Part shown: piece after piece, positions 35,509-44,689 of the stretch | How positions within the stretch are numbered: the first letter of the stretch is position 1 | Layout: each line of letters begins with the position of its first letter | From: Actinomycetota bacterium | GTDB lineage: Bacteria > Actinomycetota > Actinomycetes > Actinomycetales > Microbacteriaceae | Direction of reading: 5' to 3' | Length of the DNA: 64,000 nt | NCBI GenBank assembly: GCA_018268455.1 | Contig: JAFDWM010000293.1 | Coordinates: forward strand, 1 to 64,000 | Position numbers and translations under genes: made by a program | The notes under the pieces: model-generated | What the model saw: only the letters and a program-made list of their open reading frames with translations | Databases searched by the model: none | Told to the model about the DNA's origin: nothing

Positions 35509-37226
35509 CCGACACGACCACGAGGGCCGCCGTCGCGGAGATCCGCGACCTGAAGGTGCGCTTCGCGACCGACGGCGAGCCCGTCGACGCGGTGAAGGGC
35601 ATCGACGTCTCGGCCCATGCCGGCGAGGTGCTGGCGATCGTCGGCGAATCCGGATCCGGCAAGACCGTCACCGCCAACGCGCTGCTCGGCCTGCTGCCGG
35701 AGACCGCCACGATGTCGGGTGCGGTGATCGTGCGCGGTCGCGGTGGCGAGACCGACGTCGTGCACGCGTCGCCGGCGAAGCTGCGCGCCATGCGCGGACG
35801 CGACGCGGCGATGGTGTTCCAGGAGCCGTCCACGGCGCTCAACCCGGTGTACACGGTGGGTTGGCAGATCGCCGAGGGGCTGCGTGCTCACAGCGACCGC
35901 AGGCTCTCGAAGAAGGAGGCGAAGGCGAAGGCCGTCGAGATCCTGCGCAAGGTCGGGATCCCGGATCCGGACACGCGCGTCGACGACTTCCCGCACCAGT
36001 TCTCCGGTGGCCAGAAGCAGCGCATCGTGATCGCGATGGCGCTCGTGCTGAACGCGGGACTCATCATCGCCGACGAGCCGACCACGGCGCTCGACGTCAC
36101 GGTGCAGGCCGAGATCCTCGAGCTGCTGCGCGCGTGCCGCGACGAGTTCGGCGCCACGATCGTGCTGATCACGCACAACATGGGCGTGGTCGCCGACCTC
36201 GCCGACCGCGTGGTCGTGATGCTCCGCGGAGACATCGTGGAGCAGGCTCCCGTGCGCGAGCTGTTCGCGAACCCGAAGCAGGAGTACACCCGCGAGCTGC
36301 TGGCCGCGGTGCCGCACGTCGGCCAGGGCAAGTCGGCACTCGTGACCGATGCGGTGACCGGGCCGGCGCCGGTCGCCTCCGACGGCGAGGCGCCGGAGGG
36401 CAGCCTCATCGTCGCGCGGGCCTGCGAGATCGGGTACCCGGGACGGTTCGGCCGTGGCGGTGTCGTCGCCGTCAAGGGCGTCGACTTCCACGTCGCGCCC
36501 GGGGAGGTCGTGGGCCTGGTCGGCGAATCCGGATCCGGCAAGACCACGATCGGACGCGCCGTCGTCGGCCTCACGACCGTCGTCGGCGGGTCGCTGCGCG
36601 TGCTCGGCCAGGAGATGAACGGCGTCAAGCTGCGGCAGCTCGCGCCGCTGCGTCCCGACATCGGGTTCGTGTTCCAGGATCCGGCCACGAGCTTCAATCC
36701 GCTGCTGTCGATCGCCGAGTGCATCGCCGAGCCGCTCGTCGTGCACGGCAAGGCGTCGAGCGTCGGCGCCGCGCGCGCCCGGGTGAACGAGCTGCTCGAT
36801 GCGGTGCGCCTGCCCACGAACTTCGGCGACCGGTACCCGCACGAACTGAGCGGCGGGCAGCGTCAGCGGGCTTCGCTGGCGCGTGCGCTCGCCCTGGATC
36901 CGAAGCTGCTCATCGCCGACGAGCCCACGAGTGCGCTCGATGTGTCGGTGCAGGCGAAGGTGCTGGAGCTGTTCGTGCAGCTGCAGGCCGAGCTCGGCTT
37001 CGCGTCGCTGTTCATCAGCCATGACCTGGCCGTGATCGATGCCGTCTCCGACCGCATCATCGTGCTGCAGCAGGGCCGGATCCAGGAGCAGGGCACCACC
37101 GCGCAGGTGCTGAACGACCCGTCCAACGCCTACACGAGGGAGCTGCTCGCGGCCCTGCCGGTGCCGGATCCGGTGGAGCAGGCCGAGCGCCGCGCGCTCT
37201 GGCAGGCGGTGCGCCGCAGCGCCTGA
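35505..37226 (+). CDS. Double ABC ATPase of the peptide/nickel-type transporter
   Basis: A 573-residue fusion of the DppD- and DppF-type ATPases. Both halves keep the full set: Walker A GESGSGK (about residues 47-53 and 343-349), signature [10 protein letters not shown] and [10 protein letters not shown], and Walker [13 protein letters not shown] and [12 protein letters not shown]. The two Walker A regions share the same 15-nt stretch GAATCCGGATCCGGC at DNA level. The linker lies near residues 270-305. It energises the two permeases upstream, and ends at a bidirectional terminator. Confidence 0.94.
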   Translation: MTDTTTRAAVAEIRDLKVRFATDGEPVDAVKGIDVSAHAGEVLAIVGESGSGKTVTANALLGLLPETATMSGAVIVRGRGGETDVVHASPAKLRAMRGRDAAMVFQEPSTALNPVYTVGWQIAEGLRAHSDRRLSKKEAKAKAVEILRKVGIPDPDTRVDDFPHQFSGGQKQRIVIAMALVLNAGLIIADEPTTALDVTVQAEILELLRACRDEFGATIVLITHNMGVVADLADRVVVMLRGDIVEQAPVRELFANPKQEYTRELLAAVPHVGQGKSALVTDAVTGPAPVASDGEAPEGSLIVARACEIGYPGRFGRGGVVAVKGVDFHVAPGEVVGLVGESGSGKTTIGRAVVGLTTVVGGSLRVLGQEMNGVKLRQLAPLRPDIGFVFQDPATSFNPLLSIAECIAEPLVVHGKASSVGAARARVNELLDAVRLPTNFGDRYPHELSGGQRQRASLARALALDPKLLIADEPTSALDVSVQAKVLELFVQLQAELGFASLFISHDLAVIDAVSDRIIVLQQGRIQEQGTTAQVLNDPSNAYTRELLAALPVPDPVEQAERRALWQAVRRSA

Positions 37227-37258
37227 GCCAGGGCCCGGGAGCTCGACTCGGAGCCGAA

Positions 37259-37292
37259 GAACGCTGCTGCGGAGCGATCCGCAGCAGCGTTC
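37259..37292. terminator. Bidirectional terminator between convergent operons
   Basis: A 15-bp perfect stem (37259-37273 / 37278-37292) with loop GCGA. It lies between the ABC operon on the plus strand and the acyl-CoA dehydrogenase gene ending at 37297 on the minus strand. Confidence 0.85.
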
Positions 37293-37296
37293 TCGG

Positions 37297-38508
37297 TCAC
37301 CAGGGCTGCGTCTGGCGCGCCATCTCCGCCTTGGCGAGGGCGTTCTTGTGCACCTCGTCCGGACCGTCCGCGAACCGCAGCGTGCGGTTCTGCGCATAGG
37401 CCTCGGCCAGCGGGAAGTCCTGCGAGATACCGCCGGCCCCGTGCACCTGGATCGCCTTGTCGAGGATCCACTGCACGGTGCTGGGGGTGGCGATCTTGAT
37501 CGCCTGGATCTCGGTGTGCGCGCCCTTGTTGCCGACGGTGTCCATCAGCCACGCGGTCTTCAGCACCAGCAGGCGCAGCTGCTCGAGGCGCACGCGCGAC
37601 TCGGCGATCCAGCTGCGGATGACTCCCTGCTCGGACAGCGGACGGCCGAACGCGACGCGCGACTGCGCACGGGCGCACATCAGCTCGATCGCCGATTCGG
37701 CGACGCCGATCGCGCGCATGCAGTGGTGGATGCGCCCGGGGCCGAGGCGCGCCTGGGCGATCGCGAACCCGCCGCCCTCCTCGCCGATCAGGTTCGAGGC
37801 GGGGACGCGGACGTCGGTGAAGATGAGCTCCGCGTGACCGCCGTGCTCATGGTCGTCGTAGCCGAACACGTGCATCGCGCGCTTGACCTCGAGTCCGGGG
37901 GTGTCCCGCGGCACCAGGATCATGGACTGCTGTCGGTGACGGGACGCCTCCGGGTCGGTCTTGCCCATCACGATGAAGATGGCGCAGTTCGGGTTCATCG
38001 CCCCGGTGATCCACCACTTGCGACCGTTGAGGACGTACTCGTCACCGTCACGCGTGATCGTGAGCTGGATGTTGGTGGCATCCGAGGACGCCACCTCGGG
38101 CTCCGTCATGGCGAACGCGGAGCGGATCTCACCCTCCAGCAGCGGCGTGAGCCACTTCTCCTTCTGCTCCGCGGTGCCGAACTGGTGCAGCACCTCCATG
38201 TTGCCGGTGTCGGGCGCGGCGCAGTTGATCGTGGCCGGCGCGAGGAAGCTGCGCCCGCTGAGCTCGGCCAGCGGCGCGTACTGGAGGTTCGTGACCCCCG
38301 ATGCGGGGAGGAAGAGGTTCCACAGGCCGCGGCGCCGCGCCTCCGCGCGGAGCTCGGTGAGCACCGGGACGCGATCCCAGGCCCAGATGTCCCCGCTCGC
38401 GGCGAGCTGGTCGCGGAAGATCTGCTCGGCGGGGCGCACGTGATCCTGGATGAACTCGCGGACCTCCGCCCGCAGCTCCTCGGTCCGTGCGTCGAAGTCG
38501 AATTCCAT
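37297..38508 (-). CDS. Acyl-CoA dehydrogenase (ACAD10/11-like)
   Basis: A FAD enzyme that dehydrogenates or otherwise processes acyl-CoA thioesters. The 403-residue product has [20 protein letters not shown] (flavin-binding strand), [20 protein letters not shown] and a C-terminal [20 protein letters not shown] segment. Its partner genes upstream encode an APH-like kinase and a HAD phosphatase, the same three domains fused in human ACAD10. That context suggests a role in 4-hydroxyacyl-CoA breakdown rather than ordinary beta-oxidation (inference). It starts 2 nt after the kinase stop, and is last in the operon. Confidence 0.92.
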   Translation of the reverse strand: MEFDFDARTEELRAEVREFIQDHVRPAEQIFRDQLAASGDIWAWDRVPVLTELRAEARRRGLWNLFLPASGVTNLQYAPLAELSGRSFLAPATINCAAPDTGNMEVLHQFGTAEQKEKWLTPLLEGEIRSAFAMTEPEVASSDATNIQLTITRDGDEYVLNGRKWWITGAMNPNCAIFIVMGKTDPEASRHRQQSMILVPRDTPGLEVKRAMHVFGYDDHEHGGHAELIFTDVRVPASNLIGEEGGGFAIAQARLGPGRIHHCMRAIGVAESAIELMCARAQSRVAFGRPLSEQGVIRSWIAESRVRLEQLRLLVLKTAWLMDTVGNKGAHTEIQAIKIATPSTVQWILDKAIQVHGAGGISQDFPLAEAYAQNRTLRFADGPDEVHKNALAKAEMARQTQPW

Positions 38509-38510
38509 GT

Positions 38511-39527
38511 TCAGTCCTTCCTGATCGCTGTGAGGCCGAGGTCGAGAAGGGGCTCTACCCCGTTCCCGATCGTCTCGAATCCCTCTCCGACCGTGCGGCC
38601 GTTGAGGTGACGGAGGTGGATGCCCTCGAGGATCGCCGCGAGCTTGTACGCGGCGAGGGCGACGTAGAACCCGAACCCGTCGAGATCACGGCCGCTGGCG
38701 TGCGCGTAGCGCTCGATCATCTCCGACTCCGTGAGATGACCGGGGGCGGTGCTGACGTCGCTCGCCCCGATGCCCTCGATCGCTGCCAGCCGCTGGTACA
38801 GGACCATCAGTGCCAGATCGGTCAGTGGATCCCCGAGGGTCGCCATCTCCCAGTCCAGCACCGCGTTGACCTGATCCGTGGCGGCGTCCGTGAGCAGGTT
38901 GTCCAGCCGGTAGTCGCCGTGCACGATCGCCGTGTCGCTGTGCTCCGGCACCCGGTCCACGAGCAGGGCGTGCAGCTCGTCCGAGCCGGCGAGCTCGCGA
39001 TGGTGGGCGGACTGCATCTGGGTGTGCCACCGGCGCACCTGCCGCTGGACGAATCCCTCGGGCCGGCCGAAGTCCGCCAGCCCCACGGCATCCGGGTCGA
39101 CAGCGTGCAGCGTGACGAGGGTGTCCACGAGGTTCTCGGAGATGGCGCGTGTGCGCTGCGGGCCCAGGCGGCGCAGCTCATCCGCCGTGCGGTAGGGGAT
39201 CCCGTCGACGCGGGACATGACGTAGAACGGGGCGCCGATGACGGTCTCGTCCTCGCAGAGCCCGAACGTGCGCGGAACGGGAACCGACGTGGGCTGCAGG
39301 GCGTGGATCACCCGGTGCTCACGCGTCATGTCGTGCGCCGTCGCCAGCACGTTGCCGAGCGGCGGACGCCTCAGGATCCAGGTGCTCGAGCCGTCGGCGA
39401 TGCCGTAGGTGAGGTTCGACTTGCCGCCGCTGATCCGTTCGGCGGTCAGCGGCGCGGTCGCGCCGGGAACGTTCTTGACGAACCATTCCGTGAGCGCGGG
39501 CATGTTCAGGCCCGGGAGATCTGTCAA
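38511..39527 (-). CDS. Phosphotransferase family protein (APH-like, ACAD10/11-type kinase)
   Basis: A 338-residue aminoglycoside-phosphotransferase-fold kinase: [20 protein letters not shown] (nucleotide-binding N-lobe), the catalytic loop [12 protein letters not shown] and the metal-binding [17 protein letters not shown] (about residues 195-235). In mammalian ACAD10/11 the equivalent domain phosphorylates the hydroxyl of 4-hydroxyacyl-CoAs, so an antibiotic role is unlikely here. The ATG overlaps the HAD gene stop by 4 nt and the gene ends 2 nt before the acyl-CoA dehydrogenase gene. Confidence 0.9.
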   Translation of the reverse strand: MTDLPGLNMPALTEWFVKNVPGATAPLTAERISGGKSNLTYGIADGSSTWILRRPPLGNVLATAHDMTREHRVIHALQPTSVPVPRTFGLCEDETVIGAPFYVMSRVDGIPYRTADELRRLGPQRTRAISENLVDTLVTLHAVDPDAVGLADFGRPEGFVQRQVRRWHTQMQSAHHRELAGSDELHALLVDRVPEHSDTAIVHGDYRLDNLLTDAATDQVNAVLDWEMATLGDPLTDLALMVLYQRLAAIEGIGASDVSTAPGHLTESEMIERYAHASGRDLDGFGFYVALAAYKLAAILEGIHLRHLNGRTVGEGFETIGNGVEPLLDLGLTAIRKD

Positions 39528-40183
39528 CGCCCTGCTCCTGTCTGGTGGAGGCCGGGGACCATCGCGGCGAGCAGCGCGCGGGTCGTGACCGGCGAGGAAT
39601 GGTGGATCGTGCGCATCCCGAGAGAGCTCGCGGCCGCGATGTTCAGGGCGACGTCATCGACGAACACGACGGATTGCGGTTCGACATCGAGCCCGCGCAG
39701 CGCCAGCTCGTAGATCTCGGGCTGCGGCTTGCGCATTCCGACGTCGCCGGAGATGACGAGGTGATCGAACGAGGCGCGCAGACGCTCATGCGGATAGTCA
39801 TTGCCCCAGCTGTTGGAGAGCAACCCGGTGCGCAGGCCGGACGCCCGGAGGTCGTCGACGAGGTCGAACATCGCCTCGTCGAGCTGGATCCCGGCGAACA
39901 TCCGATCGAGCAGCCCCTCCGCCTCGACATGCGTTCCGTCCGTGCGCACCAGATCGGCGGCGAGGAGGGTGTTGAACGCGTCGCTCGCGATCTCTCCCCT
40001 TTCCAGGCGGTGGATGGGAGTCTCCGCATCCGCGGGCTGGGAGAGCCAGCGTCCGAGCGTGCGGCGGAACGAATCGGGGGAGAGGGCATCGGATTCGATC
40101 CAGGCGCGGACCGCGTCCCCGGTCGACGTCGTGAGCACGCCGCCGTAGTCGAAGATCACGGCAGCCACGTCGGGGTTCGTCAC
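39524..40183 (-). CDS. HAD-family hydrolase (ACAD10 N-terminal-like)
   Basis: A 219-residue HAD phosphatase: motif I VIFDYGGVLTT (nucleophile Asp in DYGGV), motif II LLSNSWGN, motif III lysine in MRKPQPEIYELAL and motif IV VFVDDVALNI. It resembles the epoxide-hydrolase-N/ACAD10-type HAD proteins. GTG 40183 is preceded by GGGAGGAGG. First gene of the HAD-kinase-dehydrogenase operon and placed right behind a palindromic operator (40209-40222). Confidence 0.88.
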   Translation of the reverse strand: MTNPDVAAVIFDYGGVLTTSTGDAVRAWIESDALSPDSFRRTLGRWLSQPADAETPIHRLERGEIASDAFNTLLAADLVRTDGTHVEAEGLLDRMFAGIQLDEAMFDLVDDLRASGLRTGLLSNSWGNDYPHERLRASFDHLVISGDVGMRKPQPEIYELALRGLDVEPQSVVFVDDVALNIAAASSLGMRTIHHSSPVTTRALLAAMVPGLHQTGAGR

Positions 40184-40208
40184 GGGGCCTCCTCCCTCGG
40201 AATATGAC

Positions 40209-40222
40209 TAAGCGCTTGCTTA
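40209..40222. promoter_or_regulatory. Candidate TetR operator upstream of the HAD-kinase-dehydrogenase operon
   Basis: TAAGCGCTTGCTTA holds the inverted arms TAAGC/GCTTA and an inner AAGCGCTT palindrome. It is in the 63-nt gap between the TetR gene and the HAD gene and resembles operators of TetR regulators of acyl-CoA metabolism. Confidence 0.65.
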
Positions 40223-40246
40223 TGTTGCCTCATATCCCGATCGAGG

Positions 40247-40852
40247 TCAAGGCGTGACTGTCGCGCCGACCATCCGCAGTGCGAGCGCGGCGTAGTGATC
40301 GCCCACCAGCTGCGGGGTCCACCGTCCGCCCTCCGTGTACCAGCGCGCCAGGTCGATGCACAGCGACAGGATCGCTGCGGCGGTGAGATCCGCATCGGCG
40401 ACCTCGAACTCGCCCGCCTCGACACCCTGGGCGATCAGGTCGCGCACGGTCTGCTGGATCTCATGCCGAAGGGCGCGGATCTCGGCCTGGTGCTCGGGCT
40501 CGAGTGCGGCGAGCTCGTAGTTGATGATCCGCGCCACCGTGTGCCCGCGGGCGTGCTGTGCGGCGAGGGCGTGAACGACTCGTCGCAGCGTCTCGGTGCT
40601 GCCGTCGGCATCCGCCATCGACGCGTGCACGAGGGCCAGAGTCTCCGCGTGGCCGTCGCGCGCGATCAGGTAGAGCATCTCCTCCTTGGAGCGGTGGTGC
40701 ACGTACAGTGCGGCGGGGCTCATCCCCGCACCGGAGGCGATGTCGCGGGTCGTGGTGCCGTGGAACCCCTTCTCGGCGAAGGCGTCCACGGCCGCCGCGA
40801 TCAGGCGTGCACGCGCGGCATCCCCCCGGCTCGGATCGGAGACATCGGTCAT
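40247..40852 (-). CDS. TetR/AcrR family transcriptional regulator
   Basis: A 201-residue repressor. The HTH is in ARLIAAAVDAFAEKGFHGTT followed by TRDIASGAGMSPAALYVHHR (residues 14-53), and the C-terminal half is an acyl-CoA-type ligand domain (TetR_C similar to KstR2/FadR-like proteins). ATG 40852 is preferred to an upstream codon at 40924 because GAAGGG precedes it and the family starts there. It is encoded just upstream of, and codirectional with, the HAD-kinase-acyl-CoA dehydrogenase genes, which it probably represses through TAAGCGCTTGCTTA. Confidence 0.9.
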   Translation of the reverse strand: MTDVSDPSRGDAARARLIAAAVDAFAEKGFHGTTTRDIASGAGMSPAALYVHHRSKEEMLYLIARDGHAETLALVHASMADADGSTETLRRVVHALAAQHARGHTVARIINYELAALEPEHQAEIRALRHEIQQTVRDLIAQGVEAGEFEVADADLTAAAILSLCIDLARWYTEGGRWTPQLVGDHYAALALRMVGATVTP

Positions 40853-41008
40853 GCTGTGCCCTTCCGTCGGCGGCTCTCTGCCGCCGATCCTTGTGGCGGA
40901 ATCGACGCCGTCGCGCTCCGCCATCGGTGTTCATGGTGTCATCTTCCGGCTCTTGACAGACCCCGGGACCCGCTGGGCTTCGACGCCCTCTGAATCCGGT
41001 GGGCCGGA

Positions 41009-42163
41009 TCAGGGGCCCAGCACCGTGCGGAACACCAGCCACGCGATCGCGACGCCGGCGAAGACCAGCACCGAAACCCAGGGGAACCTGCGCTTGAGCC
41101 GGCGCCCTCCGGGGGCGACGCCGGGCGGGGGAGACCACGGCTGTGCGGGATCACCGGGTGTCGGCGCCACCGGTCCGCCGGCGAACAGGGCCGGGAGCGC
41201 GGCCGGATCCGGGATCGCGGTCGATGGGGCGACCGTGTCGCCCGCCGCCCGCAGCCGGTCGTCGCGCCAGCGCGCCCACTGGTCGAGCTTGGTCAGCATG
41301 GCGCTCACCGTGCCGAACGCCTGCGCCCAGACGGCCGGATCCAGGGTCGAGACCTGCCGGTTCTGCGCGTACAGGAACAGCCAGTCGTCGACGATCTCCA
41401 CGTCGAACGCCGAGGCACTGTCCACGAACCGCGCCATGATGTCGGGCGTGAACAGGTACAGCGCGTCGCGTTCGTAGCCGGCCGGGCAGTACAGCGCGAA
41501 GTACCGGTCGAAGTCGCCCTCCAGCGACAGCCGCTGATGCGCGTCGTAGGAGGCGGGCAGATTGGATCCGAGGAACCCGTTGTTGCCCTGCGCGTCGAGC
41601 ACGATGTTCGGCAGCGGCACGGTGAGCCGGATCGCGATGTAGCCCCAGTCGTGCGTCTGACTGTTCTTGCCCGATCCCGTCGTGTAGCGGTAGTTCGCGA
41701 ACTCGACGAAGCGCGGAGCGGATCCGCGCACGAGATCGGTGCTGATGCGACCGTGACCGAGATCGAACAGCATGCCGGGCAGCTGCGGATCCTTCAGCTC
41801 GGGCAGGTAGGTCATCGCGTTCGCCGCCGCGAACCCGGAGAGGCGGTATCCACGCACGAGCAGGCGGTTCCACCACGCGATCCCGCCCCACACGGCGAGC
41901 CCGACCACGACGAGCATGAGCAGCGGCAGCACGATACCGCCCGACGAACCCAGCCTCGACACGAGGATGACGCCGAACGTGGACGTGAAGACCACCAGGA
42001 AGATCCCGCCGATGACGGCGAACAGCACGAGCCGGCCCGCGCTCGGTCCGGTGCCGGCAGCACTCGCCTGGCGGGCATATGCCGCGAGCCGGGCACGGTC
42101 CACGGCCTCGGTGAGCGGACGCGCATCGAACGCTACGGCGCTTCCCGGCTGCGGAGTGGTCAC
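41009..42163 (-). CDS. Membrane protein of unknown function
   Basis: A 384-residue protein with two N-terminal membrane helices (about residues 43-66, RLVLFAVIGGIFLVVFTSTF, and 75-98, IVLPLLMLVVVGLAVWGGIA), a ~230-residue cytoplasmic domain (MTYLPELKDPQLPGMLFDLG, GDFDRYFALYCPAGYERDAL) and a C-terminal helix (FPWVSVLVFAGVAIAWLVF). It resembles DUF3137-like membrane proteins in layout but I cannot assign a family firmly. GTG 42163 has a TAGCGT box 6 nt upstream, suggesting leaderless expression. Confidence 0.78.
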   Translation of the reverse strand: MTTPQPGSAVAFDARPLTEAVDRARLAAYARQASAAGTGPSAGRLVLFAVIGGIFLVVFTSTFGVILVSRLGSSGGIVLPLLMLVVVGLAVWGGIAWWNRLLVRGYRLSGFAAANAMTYLPELKDPQLPGMLFDLGHGRISTDLVRGSAPRFVEFANYRYTTGSGKNSQTHDWGYIAIRLTVPLPNIVLDAQGNNGFLGSNLPASYDAHQRLSLEGDFDRYFALYCPAGYERDALYLFTPDIMARFVDSASAFDVEIVDDWLFLYAQNRQVSTLDPAVWAQAFGTVSAMLTKLDQWARWRDDRLRAAGDTVAPSTAIPDPAALPALFAGGPVAPTPGDPAQPWSPPPGVAPGGRRLKRRFPWVSVLVFAGVAIAWLVFRTVLGP

Positions 42164-42169
42164 CCGTCC

Positions 42170-42175
42170 ACGCTA
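42170..42175 (-). promoter_or_regulatory. -10 element TAGCGT of a probably leaderless gene
   Basis: On the minus strand TAGCGT ends 6 nt before the GTG at 42163. The downstream hexamer GGACGG is almost the same as in the neighbouring 43217 gene (GGACGC). Confidence 0.55.
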
Positions 42176-42236
42176 ATCCGGGACGAACGATTCCGAGAGA
42201 TTGCCGGAGGTCCGGTCCCGTTCCGGCGCGTGGCGA

Positions 42237-43217
42237 TCAGGGATTCACCTCGTCGGCGTCCCACTGCAGGTTCGCGCCCTCCGCGAGGGGCAGGGCCTCG
42301 ATCCGCTCGTCCGCGCAGAGCGCGGCGATGAGCGCTGCGGATCCGGCCACGATCGTGGAGTCGAAGTCGATCTCGCTGACCAGGATCCAGGCGTGATCGG
42401 CGGGCCAGAGCAGACTCGGGTGCTGGGCGCGGGCCGGGAGGCCGCGTTCCTCGAGTGCCCGGTCGCGCCACGGGGCATGCCGCTCCCAGTGCGGATCCGA
42501 GAACGCCCGGGGCGGCGCGGCGAACAGCACGTGCGCGCGCTGTGGCAGTTCGAGCCGCGCACCCTCGGAGATGTCCCTCGGCAGGATCCCGTCGTGCCAC
42601 ACCGGCTTCTGGAACGGGTTGTCGAACGGGTTCCAGCCGCTGTTCGCCAGCATCGCCGCGTGCGCGCTCGCCGCGGGATCGTCGTCATCGCCGCTGAGGA
42701 ACACGGACGAGGTGGAACCGTACCCGCCGAGCAGTCCTCCCCAGCCCTCCCAGACCCCGGCGACACCCTCATCTGGGGTGCTCGTATGCGTCACGAGGTG
42801 CCCGGCGACGTGCGCAAGGATCCCGGGCGGCAGGTCGCCCTCGATCGGCGCGCTGAACTCCCGCCCGTCCGGCGCGACGCGGCGGCGCCAGTCCTCGCCC
42901 TCCGGAGCGCGCACGATCCGGTTCCACTGCGCGAGCGGGTGCAGCACCGTGCCGAAGGCCGCGGCGGTGTCGGCCCACGTCGCGGTCTCATCCCGGAACG
43001 ATGCGATGGTGCGGTCGAAGTCGTCGTCCGGGAGCGCGCGCAGCTCGTCGGAGGTCGGCACGACACCGCCGCCGGCGAGGCTCCGCACCGAAGCCGGGTG
43101 GAAGACCCGGGCGTACGCCTCGAATCCTCGGGGCACGATGCCGTGCATCGTCGCGAAACCGGGATCCAGACGATCCCGGATCCAGCTTCCGACCTCGACG
43201 TCGTCCTCCCAGCGCAT
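42237..43217 (-). CDS. Conserved hypothetical protein
   Basis: A 326-residue soluble protein with no signal peptide, membrane segment or motif I can name. It is rich in Trp, His and acidic residues (IVPRGFEAYARVFHPASVRS, ILAHVAGHLVTHTSTPDEGV, LVSEIDFDSTIVAGSAALIA). The N-terminal phrase about a person-like domain seen in many actinobacterial uncharacterised proteins gives no function. ATG 43217 has TAGCGT 6 nt upstream. It lies 73 nt upstream of the membrane protein gene but both have their own leaderless promoters. Confidence 0.75.
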   Translation of the reverse strand: MRWEDDVEVGSWIRDRLDPGFATMHGIVPRGFEAYARVFHPASVRSLAGGGVVPTSDELRALPDDDFDRTIASFRDETATWADTAAAFGTVLHPLAQWNRIVRAPEGEDWRRRVAPDGREFSAPIEGDLPPGILAHVAGHLVTHTSTPDEGVAGVWEGWGGLLGGYGSTSSVFLSGDDDDPAASAHAAMLANSGWNPFDNPFQKPVWHDGILPRDISEGARLELPQRAHVLFAAPPRAFSDPHWERHAPWRDRALEERGLPARAQHPSLLWPADHAWILVSEIDFDSTIVAGSAALIAALCADERIEALPLAEGANLQWDADEVNP

Positions 43218-43223
43218 GCGTCC

Positions 43224-43229
43224 ACGCTA
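43224..43229 (-). promoter_or_regulatory. -10 element TAGCGT of a probably leaderless gene
   Basis: On the minus strand TAGCGT-GGACGC-ATG, six bases between box and start codon at 43217. Confidence 0.55.
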
Positions 43230-43292
43230 GCCCGGCGTGCCTTCATCAGGGCAGGGCCGGGCGGACGAGTCTGTCGGCGTGGGATCTGTGGG

Positions 43293-44144
43293 TCAGTTCT
43301 TCGTGGCCACGATCGTGAAGGTGCAGGGCACGAGGTCGCGCTCCGCTTCGGGCCAGACGAAGCCCTCCTCGGTCTCGATCATGCGGGGGCTGAACCGCCA
43401 CGGCAGCACCCGGTCCTCAGACATCCGAACGATGCGCAGTCCGGCACCGAGCAGCGCATTCACGACCGCGGAGATCGGATGGGACCACTCGTAGGTGCGG
43501 GAGTTGGTCACCGTGCCGTCGCCGATGTAGGTGCCGCTGTCGTTCCAGGCCTGCGCCTCGCGCCTTTCGAAGTACGGATACCGGAGCACCGGTTCGTCAC
43601 GAGTCTCGTCGATGGCGTACAGCACCGGGTGTCCGTCGCGGATGTAGAAGGTGCCTCCCGGGCGCAGCAGCTGCGCGATCTGGGCGGCCCATCGATCGAG
43701 ATCGTTCAGCCACGTGATCGTGCCGATGCTCGTGTAGACGACGTCGAACTGCGTGCCGACGGCTGCCGCGGCGTCGAGCACATCCGTCTCGACCCAGTCC
43801 GCGTCGAGTCCGAGCCGGGTCGCGAGTGCGGCCGCCGCATCGAGCGCCGGCCCGGAGAAATCGACCCCGGTGACATTGGCGCCGAGTCGCGCGAACGAAA
43901 GGGTGTCGGTGCCGATATGGCACTGCAGATGGCACAGGTCGATGCCGTCGAAACCCTGCGGCAGGAAAGGCGCGAGCGAGGCCGCATCTGCGCGGACCAC
44001 GGCCGACAGATGCTCCGGATCGTCGAAGTCCCCGAGCCCGTACGCCTCGACGTGCAGGGCGACGCGTTCGTCCCAGTTCTCCCGGTTGGCGTCTCGCGCC
44101 GGCTCCCATTCAATCCGCACGGATTCCACGCCCGGTTCGCTCAT
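43293..44144 (-). CDS. Class I SAM-dependent methyltransferase
   Basis: A 283-residue methyltransferase: IDLCHLQCHIGTDTLSFARL (motif I region, with the unusual LQCHIGTDT in place of a glycine-rich loop), VTGVDFSGPALDAAAALATR (motif II) and FDVVYTSIGTITWLNDLDRW (motif IV). This LQCHxGxDT variant is common in a group of small-molecule methyltransferases; the substrate is unknown. ATG 44144 has TAGCGT 6 nt upstream. It diverges from rpsF. Confidence 0.87.
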   Translation of the reverse strand: MSEPGVESVRIEWEPARDANRENWDERVALHVEAYGLGDFDDPEHLSAVVRADAASLAPFLPQGFDGIDLCHLQCHIGTDTLSFARLGANVTGVDFSGPALDAAAALATRLGLDADWVETDVLDAAAAVGTQFDVVYTSIGTITWLNDLDRWAAQIAQLLRPGGTFYIRDGHPVLYAIDETRDEPVLRYPYFERREAQAWNDSGTYIGDGTVTNSRTYEWSHPISAVVNALLGAGLRIVRMSEDRVLPWRFSPRMIETEEGFVWPEAERDLVPCTFTIVATKN

Positions 44145-44150
44145 GGGGTC

Positions 44151-44156
44151 ACGCTA
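44151..44156 (-). promoter_or_regulatory. -10 element TAGCGT of a probably leaderless gene
   Basis: On the minus strand TAGCGT-GACCCC-ATG, serving the methyltransferase starting at 44144. Confidence 0.55.
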
Positions 44157-44187
44157 TCGCAGGGACGGACGGGGCCAGTGCGCCGGA

Positions 44188-44217
44188 TTCGGTACTTCCC
44201 GGCGGATCCGCTAAGCT
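44188..44217 (+). promoter_or_regulatory. Candidate promoter of rpsF-ssb-rpsR-rplI
   Basis: TTCGGT (44188-44193), an 18-nt spacer and TAAGCT (44212-44217) lie about 100 nt upstream of rpsF. Confidence 0.45.
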
Positions 44218-44269
44218 GTTCAGGTTGTCTGGGCACATCTGCGCCCTGACACGTGCAACACACCCTCCT

Positions 44270-44292
44270 GCTTCCGGGAAAGTCCCGGAAGC
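44270..44292 (+). promoter_or_regulatory. Hairpin in the rpsF leader
   Basis: A 10-bp perfect stem GCTTCCGGGA / TCCCGGAAGC with a 3-nt loop, 26 nt upstream of the rpsF start. Leaders of rpsF in many bacteria bind the S6:S18 complex for feedback control; this hairpin is the obvious candidate but the match to that motif is not verified. Confidence 0.5.
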
Positions 44293-44318
44293 CGTTCTAG
44301 TCCGAAGGAGGTGGGTAA

Positions 44319-44684
44319 GTGACGCACCAGTATGAGCTCATGGTCATTCTGACCCCCGAGCTGGACGAGCGCCAGGTTGCCCCCAACCTCGACAAGTTCC
44401 TGAAGGTCATCACCGCTGATGGTGGCTCGATCGACAAGGTCGACATCTGGGGTAAGCGCCGTTTCGCCTACGAGATCAACAAGAAGTCCGAGGGCATCTA
44501 CGCCGTCGTGAACTTCACCGCGAGCAGCGAGGCCACGAACGAGCTCGACCGACAGCTGAACCTGTCGGAGCTCGTGTTCCGCACCAAGGTCCTGCGTGCC
44601 GAAGAGGCGCAGGCGATGGTCGCGGCCGAGGCCAAGCGTGCCGAGGAGAAGGCTGCCCGCAAGCCCAAGGCCGCGAAGGTCTAA
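44319..44684 (+). CDS. rpsF: 30S ribosomal protein S6
   Basis: A 121-residue small-subunit protein that pairs with S18. It begins with the family pattern [18 protein letters not shown] and contains [23 protein letters not shown] 44319 is set by GAAGGAGG at 44304-44311. A lysine/alanine-rich tail ([17 protein letters not shown]) is typical of actinobacterial S6. First gene of rpsF-ssb-rpsR-rplI, with ssb 5 nt downstream. Confidence 0.96.
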   Translation: MTHQYELMVILTPELDERQVAPNLDKFLKVITADGGSIDKVDIWGKRRFAYEINKKSEGIYAVVNFTASSEATNELDRQLNLSELVFRTKVLRAEEAQAMVAAEAKRAEEKAARKPKAAKV

Positions 44685-44689
44685 GGATC

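Noticed and set aside
38511..39527. Aminoglycoside resistance kinase
   Set aside because: The APH fold is clear, but the gene is embedded between HAD and acyl-CoA dehydrogenase genes and matches the ACAD10/11-type group; resistance is not supported.
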